Assembly: GCA_002748505.1 (NCBI GenBank)
Contig: PDSN01000070.1
Span: forward strand, 1-6,109
Origin: Gammaproteobacteria bacterium
GTDB taxonomy: Bacteria; Pseudomonadota; Gammaproteobacteria; Pseudomonadales; Halieaceae
Reading direction: 5' to 3'
DNA: 6,109 nt
The notes beneath the pieces were generated by a model. The model was not told where the DNA came from and searched no databases. It saw only the letters and a list, made by a program, of their open reading frames with translations. The translations under genes were made by a program, and so were the position numbers. Of the stretch, positions 1 through 5,343 are shown one piece after another. How positions within the stretch are numbered: position 1 is the stretch's first letter; each line of letters starts with the position of its first letter.

Positions 1-648
1 ACCCTGGTGCAACGGGATATTCGCGATCTGACCCACATCGATCATCCGGATTTAATGGGCAAGTTGCTCAAGCTCACCGCTTTTTATGCCGGTAAACTGA
101 TCAACCTCACCGAATTGGGGAGCAAACTGGGGCTGGATCGGTTGACCATCAAAAAATACATGGCTCTGTTGGAGCAATTATTTCTGGTGGAACAATTGCC
201 CGCCTGGCATTCCAATGAATACAAACGGTTGGTGAAGACGCCCAAACTGCATTCCGTCGATACTGGCCTGATGTGCGCCGTGCGCGGCCTCAACCGGGAC
301 CTTCTGCTCAAACAACCAGGGGATTTTGGCTTATTGCTGGAATCCTTCGTCTATAACGAATTGCGCAAGCAAGCGGTTTGGGTGGACGAACCACTGAGTT
401 TTTACCACTACCGGGATAAGGACAAAGTAGAGGTTGACGTGATCATCGAGAACGCCATGGGAGACTGCTTCGCCATCGAGGTCAAGGCGGCGGCGACCTT
501 AAGTTCGAAGGATTTTACCGGACTGAAACGGTTTCAATCCGTGGCTGGCGATCGCTTCAGGATCGGCATTCTGCTCTATGACGGCGATCACACGACAGCC
601 TTTGGTGACCACCTTTATGCGGTACCGCTGGGAGCCCTATGGTCATGA
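1..648 (+). CDS. DUF4143-type AAA+ ATPase, C-terminal part (5' end outside window)
   Basis: An open frame enters from the left edge with 215 visible codons and ends at TGA 646-648; no true start is visible, and the internal GTG at position 7 should not be taken as one. The first visible residues (TLVQRDIRDL) match the segment that joins the ATPase core to the C-terminal DUF4143 region in this family. A winged-helix-like stretch follows (NLTELGSKLGLDRLTIKKY), then KLHSVDTGLM, then LLESFVYNEL, and finally a PD-(D/E)XK-like signature, KVEVDVII followed 10 residues later by AIEVK. The end (VPLGALW) is a normal family C-terminus, so the gene is not truncated there. The Walker motifs would lie upstream, outside the window. 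Family members are cytoplasmic and their substrate is generally unknown, so I infer no specific role. It differs clearly in sequence from the second DUF4143 ATPase further right. Confidence 0.88.
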   Translation, partial: TLVQRDIRDLTHIDHPDLMGKLLKLTAFYAGKLINLTELGSKLGLDRLTIKKYMALLEQLFLVEQLPAWHSNEYKRLVKTPKLHSVDTGLMCAVRGLNRDLLLKQPGDFGLLLESFVYNELRKQAVWVDEPLSFYHYRDKDKVEVDVIIENAMGDCFAIEVKAAATLSSKDFTGLKRFQSVAGDRFRIGILLYDGDHTTAFGDHLYAVPLGALWS

Positions 649-716
649 CGTCAAAAAGGGGACGTCAAAAAGGGGACGTCAAAAAGGGGACGTCAAAAAG
701 GGGACGTCAAAAAGGG
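647..716. repeat. Five perfect tandem copies of a 14-bp unit
   Basis: The unit GACGTCAAAAAGGG occurs five times head to tail with no mismatch (starts at 647, 661, 675, 689, 703), and a sixth copy breaks off after GACG at 717-720. The first copy overlaps the last two bases of the ATPase stop codon. Each unit carries the palindrome GACGTC, an A5 run and a G run. The length is not a multiple of three and the array lies outside the coding frame. Perfect identity suggests recent slippage expansion. Confidence 0.95.
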
Positions 717-776
717 GACGGAGGGATTAAAAAAACAAAAAGGGCGAAACAAAAAGGGGACGGAGGGATTAAAAAA
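717..776. repeat. Second repeat family, two copies of an 18-mer plus A5G3-4 spacers
   Basis: GACGGAGGGATTAAAAAA occurs at 717-734 and again at 759-776. Between them are two runs of the form CAAAAAGGG (736-744 and 750-759), which resemble the core of the adjacent 14-bp unit. The two repeat families therefore share a common AAAAAGGGGACG word and probably derive from one ancestral element. From memory, sequence of this kind (AATCCCTCCGTCCCC on the other strand) is found beside REP-associated IS200-like tyrosine transposase genes in gammaproteobacteria. No transposase is present here, so this link is an inference. Confidence 0.75.
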
Positions 777-785
777 TGATCAATC

Positions 786-832
786 GGCTGCCGTCAGCCT
801 TCCTCCTTCCGCGAAAAAAAGCGCCCGAAGGG
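786..832 (-). terminator. Possible weak terminator region after the yhgN-like gene
   Basis: Downstream of the minus-strand membrane-protein gene two weak signals follow. First is a short CCC-TTC-GGG stem whose transcript runs into CGC and then seven U (A7 at 814-820 on the plus strand). Next is a 5-bp stem with a tetraloop (786-790 pairing with 795-799), followed nine bases later by six U (A6 at 771-776). Neither is a textbook intrinsic terminator, and either could be chance in an A-rich gap. The rest of the 649-853 gap holds only the repeats described separately. Confidence 0.3.
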
Positions 833-853
833 ATCAAGCCACCGCCGTCGCCT

Positions 854-1441
854 TTAACTTGCCATAAACTGCTGCACCCCTTCAAAAAACATCTGCACAG
901 ATAAGATCACCAGAATCATGCCCATCAGCCGCTCCATCGCGGTGAGGCCTCGGTTGCCCAGCAGCTTGAGCAGCAGTGGTGCGCACATCAACACCACGGC
1001 GGTGCAGGCCCAGGCGCCGAACAGGGCGAGGCTCCATTTCATCATATGGTCGCTTTCGCCACTGACCATCAGCATGGTTATTGCCAAACTCGATGGGCCC
1101 GCCACGGCGGGGATGGCGAGTGGTACGACAAAGGGTTCGCCGTCGGGCAGGTCGCCCATCAGGCCGTAAGGCGATGGAAAGATCATGCGCACGGCGATCA
1201 AAAACAGGATGATCGCGCCGCCGATACCGATGGCTGCCTGTTTTACGCCGAGGGCGTGAAGCATGGGTTCGCCAAAAAACAGGAAGATGAACAGTGCCAC
1301 CAGGGCGATAAGCAATTCACGAAAGATCACCCAAAAACGGCGTCTGCCTTTTACATCTTTGAGCACAGCCAGAAACAGTGGCACGTTGCCGAATGGGTCC
1401 ATCACTAAAAACAGCGTAATGAAGGCTGAAAAAACGTCCAT
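854..1441 (-). CDS. yhgN: YhgN-like MarC family inner-membrane protein
   Basis: This 195-residue protein matches the length and pattern of E. coli YhgN (197 aa), a member of the MarC (UPF0056) family. Six hydrophobic segments can be read at about residues 3-25, 40-57, 66-87, 103-126, 136-158 and 170-190. Family signatures are clear: MDPFGNVPLF (14-23), RELLIALVALFIFLFFGE (41-58), GGAIILFLIA (74-83), VPLAIPAVAGPSSLA (106-120) and ERLMGMILVIL (170-180). The protein should sit in the cytoplasmic membrane. Databases call the family NAAT-type transporters, but substrate and direction are not firmly established, and the old link of MarC to multiple antibiotic resistance has been disputed. The ATG at 1439-1441 has GGTGAG five bases upstream as Shine-Dalgarno sequence. 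The gene lies downstream of the FAH-fold gene on the same strand, 165 bp away, and appears to have its own promoter in that gap. Confidence 0.93.
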   Translation of the reverse strand: MDVFSAFITLFLVMDPFGNVPLFLAVLKDVKGRRRFWVIFRELLIALVALFIFLFFGEPMLHALGVKQAAIGIGGAIILFLIAVRMIFPSPYGLMGDLPDGEPFVVPLAIPAVAGPSSLAITMLMVSGESDHMMKWSLALFGAWACTAVVLMCAPLLLKLLGNRGLTAMERLMGMILVILSVQMFFEGVQQFMAS

Positions 1442-1467
1442 AGCGTCTCACCGGTAAGAATATGTCG

Positions 1468-1497
1468 AAAAAAAAGAAGGGGTGCGGGTGCTACCCC
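1468..1497 (-). terminator. Terminator-like hairpin in the yhgN leader (possible attenuator)
   Basis: On the minus strand GGGGT (1493-1497) can pair with ACCCC (1479-1483) around a nine-base loop, and the stem is followed by TTCTTTTTTTT (1468-1478), as in an intrinsic terminator. The same GGGT can instead pair with an ACCC only three bases away (1486-1489), giving a competing short hairpin. Both lie between the candidate -10 box and the yhgN start codon, so they would fall in the mRNA leader. Attenuation is inferred; a simple terminator of read-through from the upstream gene is equally possible. Confidence 0.4.
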
Positions 1498-1509
1498 GAA
1501 GGCGCGCGG

Positions 1510-1515
1510 ATTATA
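1510..1515 (-). promoter_or_regulatory. Consensus -10 box for yhgN
   Basis: A perfect TATAAT is present on the minus strand, in the context CCCTATAATCC, about 70 bp upstream of the yhgN ATG, followed by a GC-rich discriminator (CCGCGCG). No good TTGACA-like -35 is seen 16-18 bp upstream; the sequence there is about TAGCCT. A promoter with a strong -10 and weak -35 fits activator dependence, and a CRP-type site lies further upstream. Confidence 0.55.
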
Positions 1516-1575
1516 GGGCGTTCACCTTGTTTAGGCTAGCTGGCGCAGAGACATTTTTGGCGTTTTGTTCGGTTT

Positions 1576-1591
1576 TGTGAGAGTAATCACA
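1576..1591. promoter_or_regulatory. CRP/Vfr-type binding site, perfect core
   Basis: TGTGAGAGTAATCACA is an exact TGTGA-N6-TCACA palindrome, the core consensus of CRP-family proteins, and it extends as TTTTGTGA...TCACAAAA (1573-1594). Its centre (about 1583.5) lies roughly 80 bp upstream of the start point expected from the TATAAT box, close to the -82.5 spacing used by class I CRP promoters. An alternative reading is a plus-strand terminator, because the 8-bp stem is followed by eight T at 1600-1607, but no plus-strand gene is nearby to need it. Confidence 0.55.
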
Positions 1592-1606
1592 AAATCTGGT
1601 TTTTTT

Positions 1607-2227
1607 TCAGGTGCTAAGCCAGGTTTTAGATAGTAGTAAACGATCACCCGCAAAGACTCTGCCGATAAATTCGGCCTTAGCTGGCACAACGCCCACTCCT
1701 GCGGGTGTGCCCGTCATAATGATGTCGCCGTCGCACAGCCGAGTGTAGCGGCTGAGTTCATGCAAGATGGCATGTGGTTTGTACAGCATCAGCCCTACGC
1801 CACCTTGTTGGGTCAGCTTGCCGTCAATATACAGGCTGAGGCTTAAGCTGTCGACACGTTCGGGCAGGCTCACAAAATCTGAAAACAGCGCCGCGCCGTC
1901 AAAGGCCTTGGCGCGCTCCCACGGCAGCCCTTTGGCCTTGAGAGTGGATTGCAGCTCGCGTTTGGTTAAATCGAGCCCAAAGCCCACGCCCGCCAGTGCA
2001 CCATTGGCTACCACAAAGGCCAGCTCGCCTTCGTAATGCAGTGGTTGGTCCAGTGTCGAGTGCAGGATGTTTGAAATAGCCGAGGGAGGTTTGTTAAATA
2101 CCACCATATCTTCTGGCATTTCATTTCCCAGCTCCTCGATGTGCGCCACATAATTGCGGCCAATGCAGACAATTTTGCTGGGCGTAAAGGGGGTGTTGTT
2201 AAGAGTAAGATGGAGGTCGTCAGTCAT
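1607..2227 (-). CDS. Fumarylacetoacetate hydrolase (FAH) fold protein, YcgM/FAHD1-like
   Basis: A 206-residue single-domain FAH-family enzyme. Visible signatures are CIGRNYVAHIEELGN (21-35), FNKPPSAI (44-51), HYEGELAFV (64-72), GFGLDLTKRELQ (82-93), KGLPWERAKAFDGAA (99-113) and IIMTGTPAGVG (169-179). Glu66, Glu68 and Asp86 fit the three acidic ligands of the divalent metal, and Lys107 fits the conserved active-site lysine. Relatives are cytoplasmic acylpyruvate or fumarylpyruvate hydrolases or oxaloacetate decarboxylases. The substrate cannot be read from sequence. The loop between Glu68 and Asp86 is short (17 intervening residues) compared with YcgM-type members, a feature I recall in a Pseudomonas subgroup. 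The ATG at 2225-2227 is preceded by only a weak Shine-Dalgarno sequence. Neighbours give no pathway clue, since no other aromatic-degradation gene is visible. The stop codon overlaps a poly-A/T run at the CRP-type hairpin. Confidence 0.9.
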   Translation of the reverse strand: MTDDLHLTLNNTPFTPSKIVCIGRNYVAHIEELGNEMPEDMVVFNKPPSAISNILHSTLDQPLHYEGELAFVVANGALAGVGFGLDLTKRELQSTLKAKGLPWERAKAFDGAALFSDFVSLPERVDSLSLSLYIDGKLTQQGGVGLMLYKPHAILHELSRYTRLCDGDIIMTGTPAGVGVVPAKAEFIGRVFAGDRLLLSKTWLST

Positions 2228-2442
2228 GGCGTTGTCATTGCTTAGCGGGCTATTGGCGGCGCGTTTAGCATAACCGTTCTACGGCAGTTTTTCGAGGGCG
2301 CCCTCGGAGCGCATTGGCATCGTTTGGATACTATACTGTCCACTGTTGGCCATATAGCCTGCAAATGGGTGTCGCTGTATCTTTTTTGGAGCGAAATATA
2401 CGACTGACGATACCGAAGTAACAGCCTGATACGACAATTCCT
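2228..2442. other. Gene-free stretch upstream of the FAH-fold gene, with a 14-bp perfect palindrome
   Basis: No convincing gene is seen here. A perfect 14-bp palindrome CGAGGGCGCCCTCG occupies 2293-2306, 66 bp upstream of the FAH start, and could be a regulator site or a compact hairpin. A TATAGT at 2330-2335 (minus strand) is the best -10 candidate for the FAH gene, but it lacks a recognisable -35. The segment up to the inverted repeat at 2443 is otherwise featureless to me. Confidence 0.4.
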
Positions 2443-2464
2443 TAACCCGGATGTTTCACCAGTA
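2443..2464 (+). repeat. Left terminal inverted repeat
   Basis: The repeat begins TAACCCGGATG and continues TTTCACCAGTA. It pairs with the right repeat at 21 of 22 positions. Confidence 0.85.
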
Positions 2465-2725
2465 AATGGAGTTTTCGGGAAAATTTCTTCGGGAAAGTGT
2501 TAACGGTAGCCCCGCAGGGGTGAGGCGCATGGACGCGCCGAATAAAAAGGACAAAGAAGGTTGCTCAAACATCGTGAAAACCTTAGCTACCGCTGCGGTT
2601 TGAATGATTTTGGGCAAGATTCGAAGTCATTTTTTTTCGAAATAGGCACAGTTTGTACATTGGCTTTGTTGCTATTCATCACATAACTCATTGATATTAA
2701 ACAAATAATAGTAAATTGGCCGCCG

Positions 2726-2747
2726 TACTGGTGAAATATCCGGGTTA
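2726..2747 (-). repeat. Right terminal inverted repeat
   Basis: On the minus strand it reads TAACCCGGATA then TTTCACCAGTA, with a single difference from the left repeat (A for G at the eleventh base). It ends 16 bp from the stop codon of the ATPase gene to its right. Confidence 0.85.
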
Positions 2748-2763
2748 GCCCCGCAGAAGCTTG

Positions 2764-4077
2764 TTACCACCTCGATGGCAAATACTGAGTGAAGTACAAA
2801 GGCATTACGATGTTGGTTTGTTCCAGCGCAGAAGAGCCTTGCGTGCCGGTTAACTTGAATGTTTTACGCGGTGCGTACTTGTCGATGTAGGATGCCAGCG
2901 ATTTGGCTCGTGTGCGTTTGCTGCTTTTTACTTCGACTGGGACAATATCGCCTTCATCCGTTGTAAGGATAAACTCAATTTCAGCTCGGGCGTTATTCCA
3001 TGAGTAGCTCGGGTCAAGACCGATGGCGCTGAGCTCTTGCTGCACGAAATTTTCGGCAACGTAACCCTTGTATTCGTAATTTTGCTGTTTGATCTCGTTA
3101 TAGCCAGTGCCCAGCATGTGGTTTAGAAGGCCGACATCAAATAAGAACAGCTTTACCATATTGTCTTTTTTATAAGCGGCTAGAGGGGATTTCGGACGCC
3201 CCTCAATGGGATAATTCGCCAAGGCCAGGCGGCAACACTTCAACCAGTGGATAGCGGTTTCAAAATCCCTGTAGCGAGCTTTACGCCCATGTACATTCTT
3301 AAACTTAAAGCGCTTAACGGACTCGTCGGTAACGAGCGATAGCTGTGCTGGAATGCTGTTGAATACCGATTCAATCAGCGTTGCATCGACCTTACCTGCG
3401 TATTTGCCAAAATCGCGACGATAACCTTCGACCAGATCGGCATGAATTTTAGATACCTTATCAACCCGTTTCAGAATGCTTAAGTCTCTATATTGATACC
3501 AGGCGGCAACCGCTTCGGGCATGCCTCCGGTAAAAAAATAGTCCGTTAGTTTGCCCATTAATTTACTGTGCGCCGCTGCGGAGTTTGCCTGGGTATCAAA
3601 CGCTTTGATCAGGGTCTGCTCCCCTGAAGCATAAATAAACTCCTGGAAGGTGAATGGGCGCAAGTTGTACTGTTCAACCTTGCCAACAGGGAACGCATTC
3701 AATAAACCAATGTTTGAGCCACTGGCCGCGACAAAATATGATGGTGCTTTTTCGGAAAAGTACTTCAGTGAGGTAACGGCGCGTTCGCACTCGCCAATCT
3801 CATCCAAGATCAACAGGTCTGTTTCTGGATTGAACACCTGGTTGGTGAGTAGTTCAATGTTCATCAGCAGTTCGTCTGGGGAAAGCGAGCCATCGAATGC
3901 TTCTTTGTAAGCAGGATTCTCCAGAAAGTCGATACGAAGGGTGTTGGCGAATGTGCTGCCAAATAATTCTTGCAGCAGGAATGTTTTACCCGTTTGCCTC
4001 GCGCCATCGATCAATAAGGGCTTGCGCACGGCTTGGTTTTTCCATGCGACCAATGCGTTGAGTAAAGAGCGCTGCAT
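2764..4077 (-). CDS. DUF4143-type AAA+ ATPase, complete
   Basis: I take the start at ATG 4075-4077 (437 residues), because AGGA lies seven bases upstream; an in-frame GTG at 4134 would add 19 residues but falls inside an upstream palindrome and lacks that signal. The Walker A motif is DGARQTGKT (24-32), the Walker B is LLILDEIG (88-95), and a sensor-1-like AASGSN is at 117-122. Family signatures LRPFTFQEF (139-147) and GGMPEAV (184-190) follow. The C-terminal DUF4143 region carries FLFDVGLLNHML (311-322), GYVAENFVQQEL (338-349) and a PD-(D/E)XK-like pair, AEIEFIL (365-371) and PVEVKSS (380-386). The protein is probably a soluble ATPase with a nuclease-like or DNA-binding tail. The family is common in bacteria and archaea and lacks an agreed function. 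By eye the gene is somewhat lower in GC than yicC, which with the adjoining MITE-like element suggests acquired DNA. It is probably controlled from the palindromes upstream. Confidence 0.92.
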   Translation of the reverse strand: MQRSLLNALVAWKNQAVRKPLLIDGARQTGKTFLLQELFGSTFANTLRIDFLENPAYKEAFDGSLSPDELLMNIELLTNQVFNPETDLLILDEIGECERAVTSLKYFSEKAPSYFVAASGSNIGLLNAFPVGKVEQYNLRPFTFQEFIYASGEQTLIKAFDTQANSAAAHSKLMGKLTDYFFTGGMPEAVAAWYQYRDLSILKRVDKVSKIHADLVEGYRRDFGKYAGKVDATLIESVFNSIPAQLSLVTDESVKRFKFKNVHGRKARYRDFETAIHWLKCCRLALANYPIEGRPKSPLAAYKKDNMVKLFLFDVGLLNHMLGTGYNEIKQQNYEYKGYVAENFVQQELSAIGLDPSYSWNNARAEIEFILTTDEGDIVPVEVKSSKRTRAKSLASYIDKYAPRKTFKLTGTQGSSALEQTNIVMPLYFTQYLPSRW

Positions 4078-4084
4078 CGTCTGA

Positions 4085-4088
4085 TCCT
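4085..4088 (-). promoter_or_regulatory. Shine-Dalgarno sequence fixing the ATPase start
   Basis: AGGA on the minus strand, seven bases before ATG 4075-4077. It supports this start over the upstream GTG at 4134. Confidence 0.7.
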
Positions 4089-4130
4089 GCCCAGCAAGGT
4101 AGTTAACTGGCTGACATGATAACCCAGGAT

Positions 4131-4154
4131 ACACTTTTATGCGCGTAAAAGTGT
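4131..4154. promoter_or_regulatory. Operator-like palindrome 1 upstream of the ATPase gene
   Basis: A 24-bp palindrome with half-site ACACTTTTATGC and a single mismatched pair near the centre. It lies 54 bp upstream of the ATPase start codon and has the same half-site as palindrome 2. The symmetric AT-rich arms around a GCGC core look like a dimeric repressor site. Confidence 0.7.
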
Positions 4155-4163
4155 TAAAGTTGA

Positions 4164-4185
4164 CACTTTTATGCGCATAAAAGTG
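4164..4185. promoter_or_regulatory. Operator-like palindrome 2 upstream of the ATPase gene
   Basis: A perfect 22-bp palindrome with half-site CACTTTTATGC. Its centre is 32 bp from that of palindrome 1, close to three helical turns, so two bound dimers would sit on the same DNA face. A TTGACA at 4160-4165 on the plus strand overlaps it but has no convincing -10 or downstream plus-strand gene. A weak minus-strand promoter can be drawn (TTTATG, 17-bp spacer, TTTAAC), which the two sites would cover. Confidence 0.72.
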
Positions 4186-4270
4186 CTATCTGTAGCTCCA
4201 TATATACACTATCAGCCTCGATGGCGCGCTATCCTAGGGCAATTGGGGCGGCATGGTAATCTCCGCATTG

Positions 4271-4328
4271 AGCCTGCCTGCCAATGGTAGATGCCTTGTG
4301 AGGCGAGCCATAACGGTCAGGGCAGGCT
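4271..4328. other. Inverted repeat with internal stem in the yicC-ATPase gap
   Basis: AGCCTGCC at 4271-4278 pairs exactly with GGCAGGCT at 4321-4328, and the 42-base loop contains a small GCCT-TGTG-AGGC stem (4293-4304). On the plus strand it runs into TTT. It lies in the gap downstream of yicC and upstream of the ATPase gene and might help end yicC transcription, but the long loop makes this weak. No gene is seen between 4186 and 4379. Confidence 0.3.
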
Positions 4329-4379
4329 TTTCAGCAGGGAATACGGGGCTTTTTAGGCTCTACTGGACGGGTGCAAAGC

Positions 4380-5246
4380 CTATTCGATGTTTTGCACCTG
4401 CTCACGCATTTGCTCGATAAGCACTTTCAGCTCCACCGCACTGTGGGTGACGCTTGATGCGGTGGCCTTGGCGGACAGGGTGTTGGCTTCGCGGTTGAGT
4501 TCCTGCATCAGGAAGTCCAGGCGTCTGCCGCAGGGGGTGTTTTGCGACAAGCTTTGTCTGACCTGCGCGATATGGGCATCGAGGCGATCCAGCTCTTCAT
4601 CCGCATCGGATTTTTGCGCCAGATACAGCAGCTCCTGTTCCAGGCGGTCCTGATTGAGGTCGACGTCAAGTTCCGCCAGTTTGTTTTGCAGGCGCTCACG
4701 TTGCAGTTGTTTGAGAGTTGGCAGCGCTTTGCGCACCGCTGTAAGTTCCTGCTCTATCGCACAAAGCCGCTGTTCGATCAGTGCCGCGAGGGTCGCGCCC
4801 TCTCGTTCTCGGTTTTCGAGAAAGCTGCTAAGCGCCTCGTTCATCAATTGTGTGGCCTGTTCAATGAGACCGTCTTGTTCGGGGTCTGTGCTGTTGCAAA
4901 CGCCGGGGAAGGCCAAAATATCCAGGGTCGTGGCCGGGCGCAGGCTGTGGGCGCGGGTGTTGACCAGATCGCACAGTTGCAAGACCTGCGCAAGACGCGA
5001 CTGATTGAGGCTGAGCTCACCTGCTTCTTCAGCCTGGCCGCGCAGCGTTAAGTTGCAGTCGATCTTACCGCGGCTGATGCGCTGCTTCAGGATTTCACGC
5101 AGCACTGGTTCAAGCTGGTTGAGCGTGTTCGGTAGTTTGAACTGGCAGTCGAGATAGCGGTGATTGACCGAGCGCAACTCCAATACCAAAGTGCCGTATT
5201 TAGTCAGGCGGGTGGCGCGGGCAAAAGCGGTCATACTGGCGGGCAT
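4380..5246 (-). CDS. yicC: YicC family endoribonuclease / RNA decay factor
   Basis: The chosen ATG at 5244-5246 gives 288 residues, against 287 for E. coli YicC, and begins MPASMTAFARA, matching the family's SMTAYAR start; an upstream in-frame start at 5330 would add 28 residues with no family counterpart. The N-terminal YicC domain shows ELRSVNHRYLD (23-33), LEPVLREILKQRISRGK (near 45-62) and ILAFPGV (near 110). The C-terminal DUF1732 domain holds QELLYLAQKSDADEELDRL, GRRLDFLMQELNREANTL (240-257) and the invariant end LIEQMREQVQNIE. YicC proteins have been reported as endoribonucleases, and E. coli YicC promotes decay of the small RNA RyhB together with PNPase. The gene is divergent from rph with 139 bp between the start codons, the same pairing as in Pseudomonas. 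The usual downstream partner there, gmk, is missing from this spot. Confidence 0.96.
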   Translation of the reverse strand: MPASMTAFARATRLTKYGTLVLELRSVNHRYLDCQFKLPNTLNQLEPVLREILKQRISRGKIDCNLTLRGQAEEAGELSLNQSRLAQVLQLCDLVNTRAHSLRPATTLDILAFPGVCNSTDPEQDGLIEQATQLMNEALSSFLENREREGATLAALIEQRLCAIEQELTAVRKALPTLKQLQRERLQNKLAELDVDLNQDRLEQELLYLAQKSDADEELDRLDAHIAQVRQSLSQNTPCGRRLDFLMQELNREANTLSAKATASSVTHSAVELKVLIEQMREQVQNIE

Positions 5247-5278
5247 GGTGAACTCGTGTTGTTGTAAATTGTGCCCGC

Positions 5279-5287
5279 AGTTTAGCA
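5279..5287 (-). promoter_or_regulatory. Candidate extended -10 for yicC
   Basis: TGCTAAACT on the minus strand combines a TGn extension with a TAAACT box, 32 bp upstream of the yicC ATG. No clear -35 is seen. The overlapping arrangement with the rph promoter region makes it plausible but weak. Confidence 0.35.
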
Positions 5288-5334
5288 GCTTTGCCCGACA
5301 ATGGCTTGTGAGCGCGCAGGCATCGAACAATAAC

Positions 5335-5343
5335 TGCTACAAT
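5335..5343 (+). promoter_or_regulatory. Extended -10 promoter for rph
   Basis: TGCTACAAT is a TGn-extended -10 box (TACAAT, 5 of 6 to consensus) 42 bp upstream of the rph ATG, predicting a start near position 5350. The -35 region (about CGCAGG) is poor, which an extended -10 can offset. Confidence 0.55.

Larger units (their letters stand above)
2443..2747. mobile_element. 305-bp MITE-like element or IS remnant
   Basis: Two 22-bp terminal repeats in inverted orientation bound a 305-bp segment with no protein gene; the longest internal frame starting with ATG that I noticed encodes 24 residues (2529-2603). The symmetry stops exactly at the outer edges (T outside the left end, G outside the right end). 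If the mobile ends begin at CCCGG, the flanks read TTAA and TTAG, which might be a decayed 4-bp target duplication. Inside are a GGCGC/GCGCC hairpin (2524-2539), two copies of TTCGGGAAA (2475-2483, 2488-2496) and a TTCGAA pair around a T8 run. The ends recall those I associate with IS1380-type elements, but I cannot confirm this. It lies 16 bp past the stop codon of the neighbouring ATPase gene. Confidence 0.6.

Noticed and set aside
647..776. CRISPR array
   Set aside because: The 14-bp units are directly tandem without unique spacers, and no cas gene is present.
1046..1408. Open frame on the plus strand across yhgN
   Set aside because: Antisense to a well-recognised membrane protein gene, with no domain-like composition.
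2529..2603. A 24-codon ATG frame inside the MITE-like element (begins MDAPNKKDKEG)
   Set aside because: Too short, with only a GAGG three bases upstream, no recognisable homology, and its start lies within a hairpin; most likely chance.
4078..4134. 19-residue N-terminal extension of the ATPase from GTG 4134
   Set aside because: The GTG lies inside an operator-like palindrome, and the ATG at 4077 has a proper Shine-Dalgarno sequence and a family-typical N-terminus.
1..4134. A toxin-antitoxin or two-gene ATPase system formed by the two DUF4143 genes
   Set aside because: The genes are on opposite strands, more than 2 kb apart, separated by unrelated metabolic and membrane genes, and no antitoxin-like small gene is visible.
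4160..4189. Plus-strand promoter from TTGACA at 4160-4165
   Set aside because: Only poor -10 matches (such as TGCTAT) follow, and no plus-strand gene lies downstream before yicC, which is on the other strand.
4542..5051. Long open frame on the plus strand within yicC
   Set aside because: It is antisense to a clearly conserved gene, has no family motif and no good ribosome site; a shadow frame.
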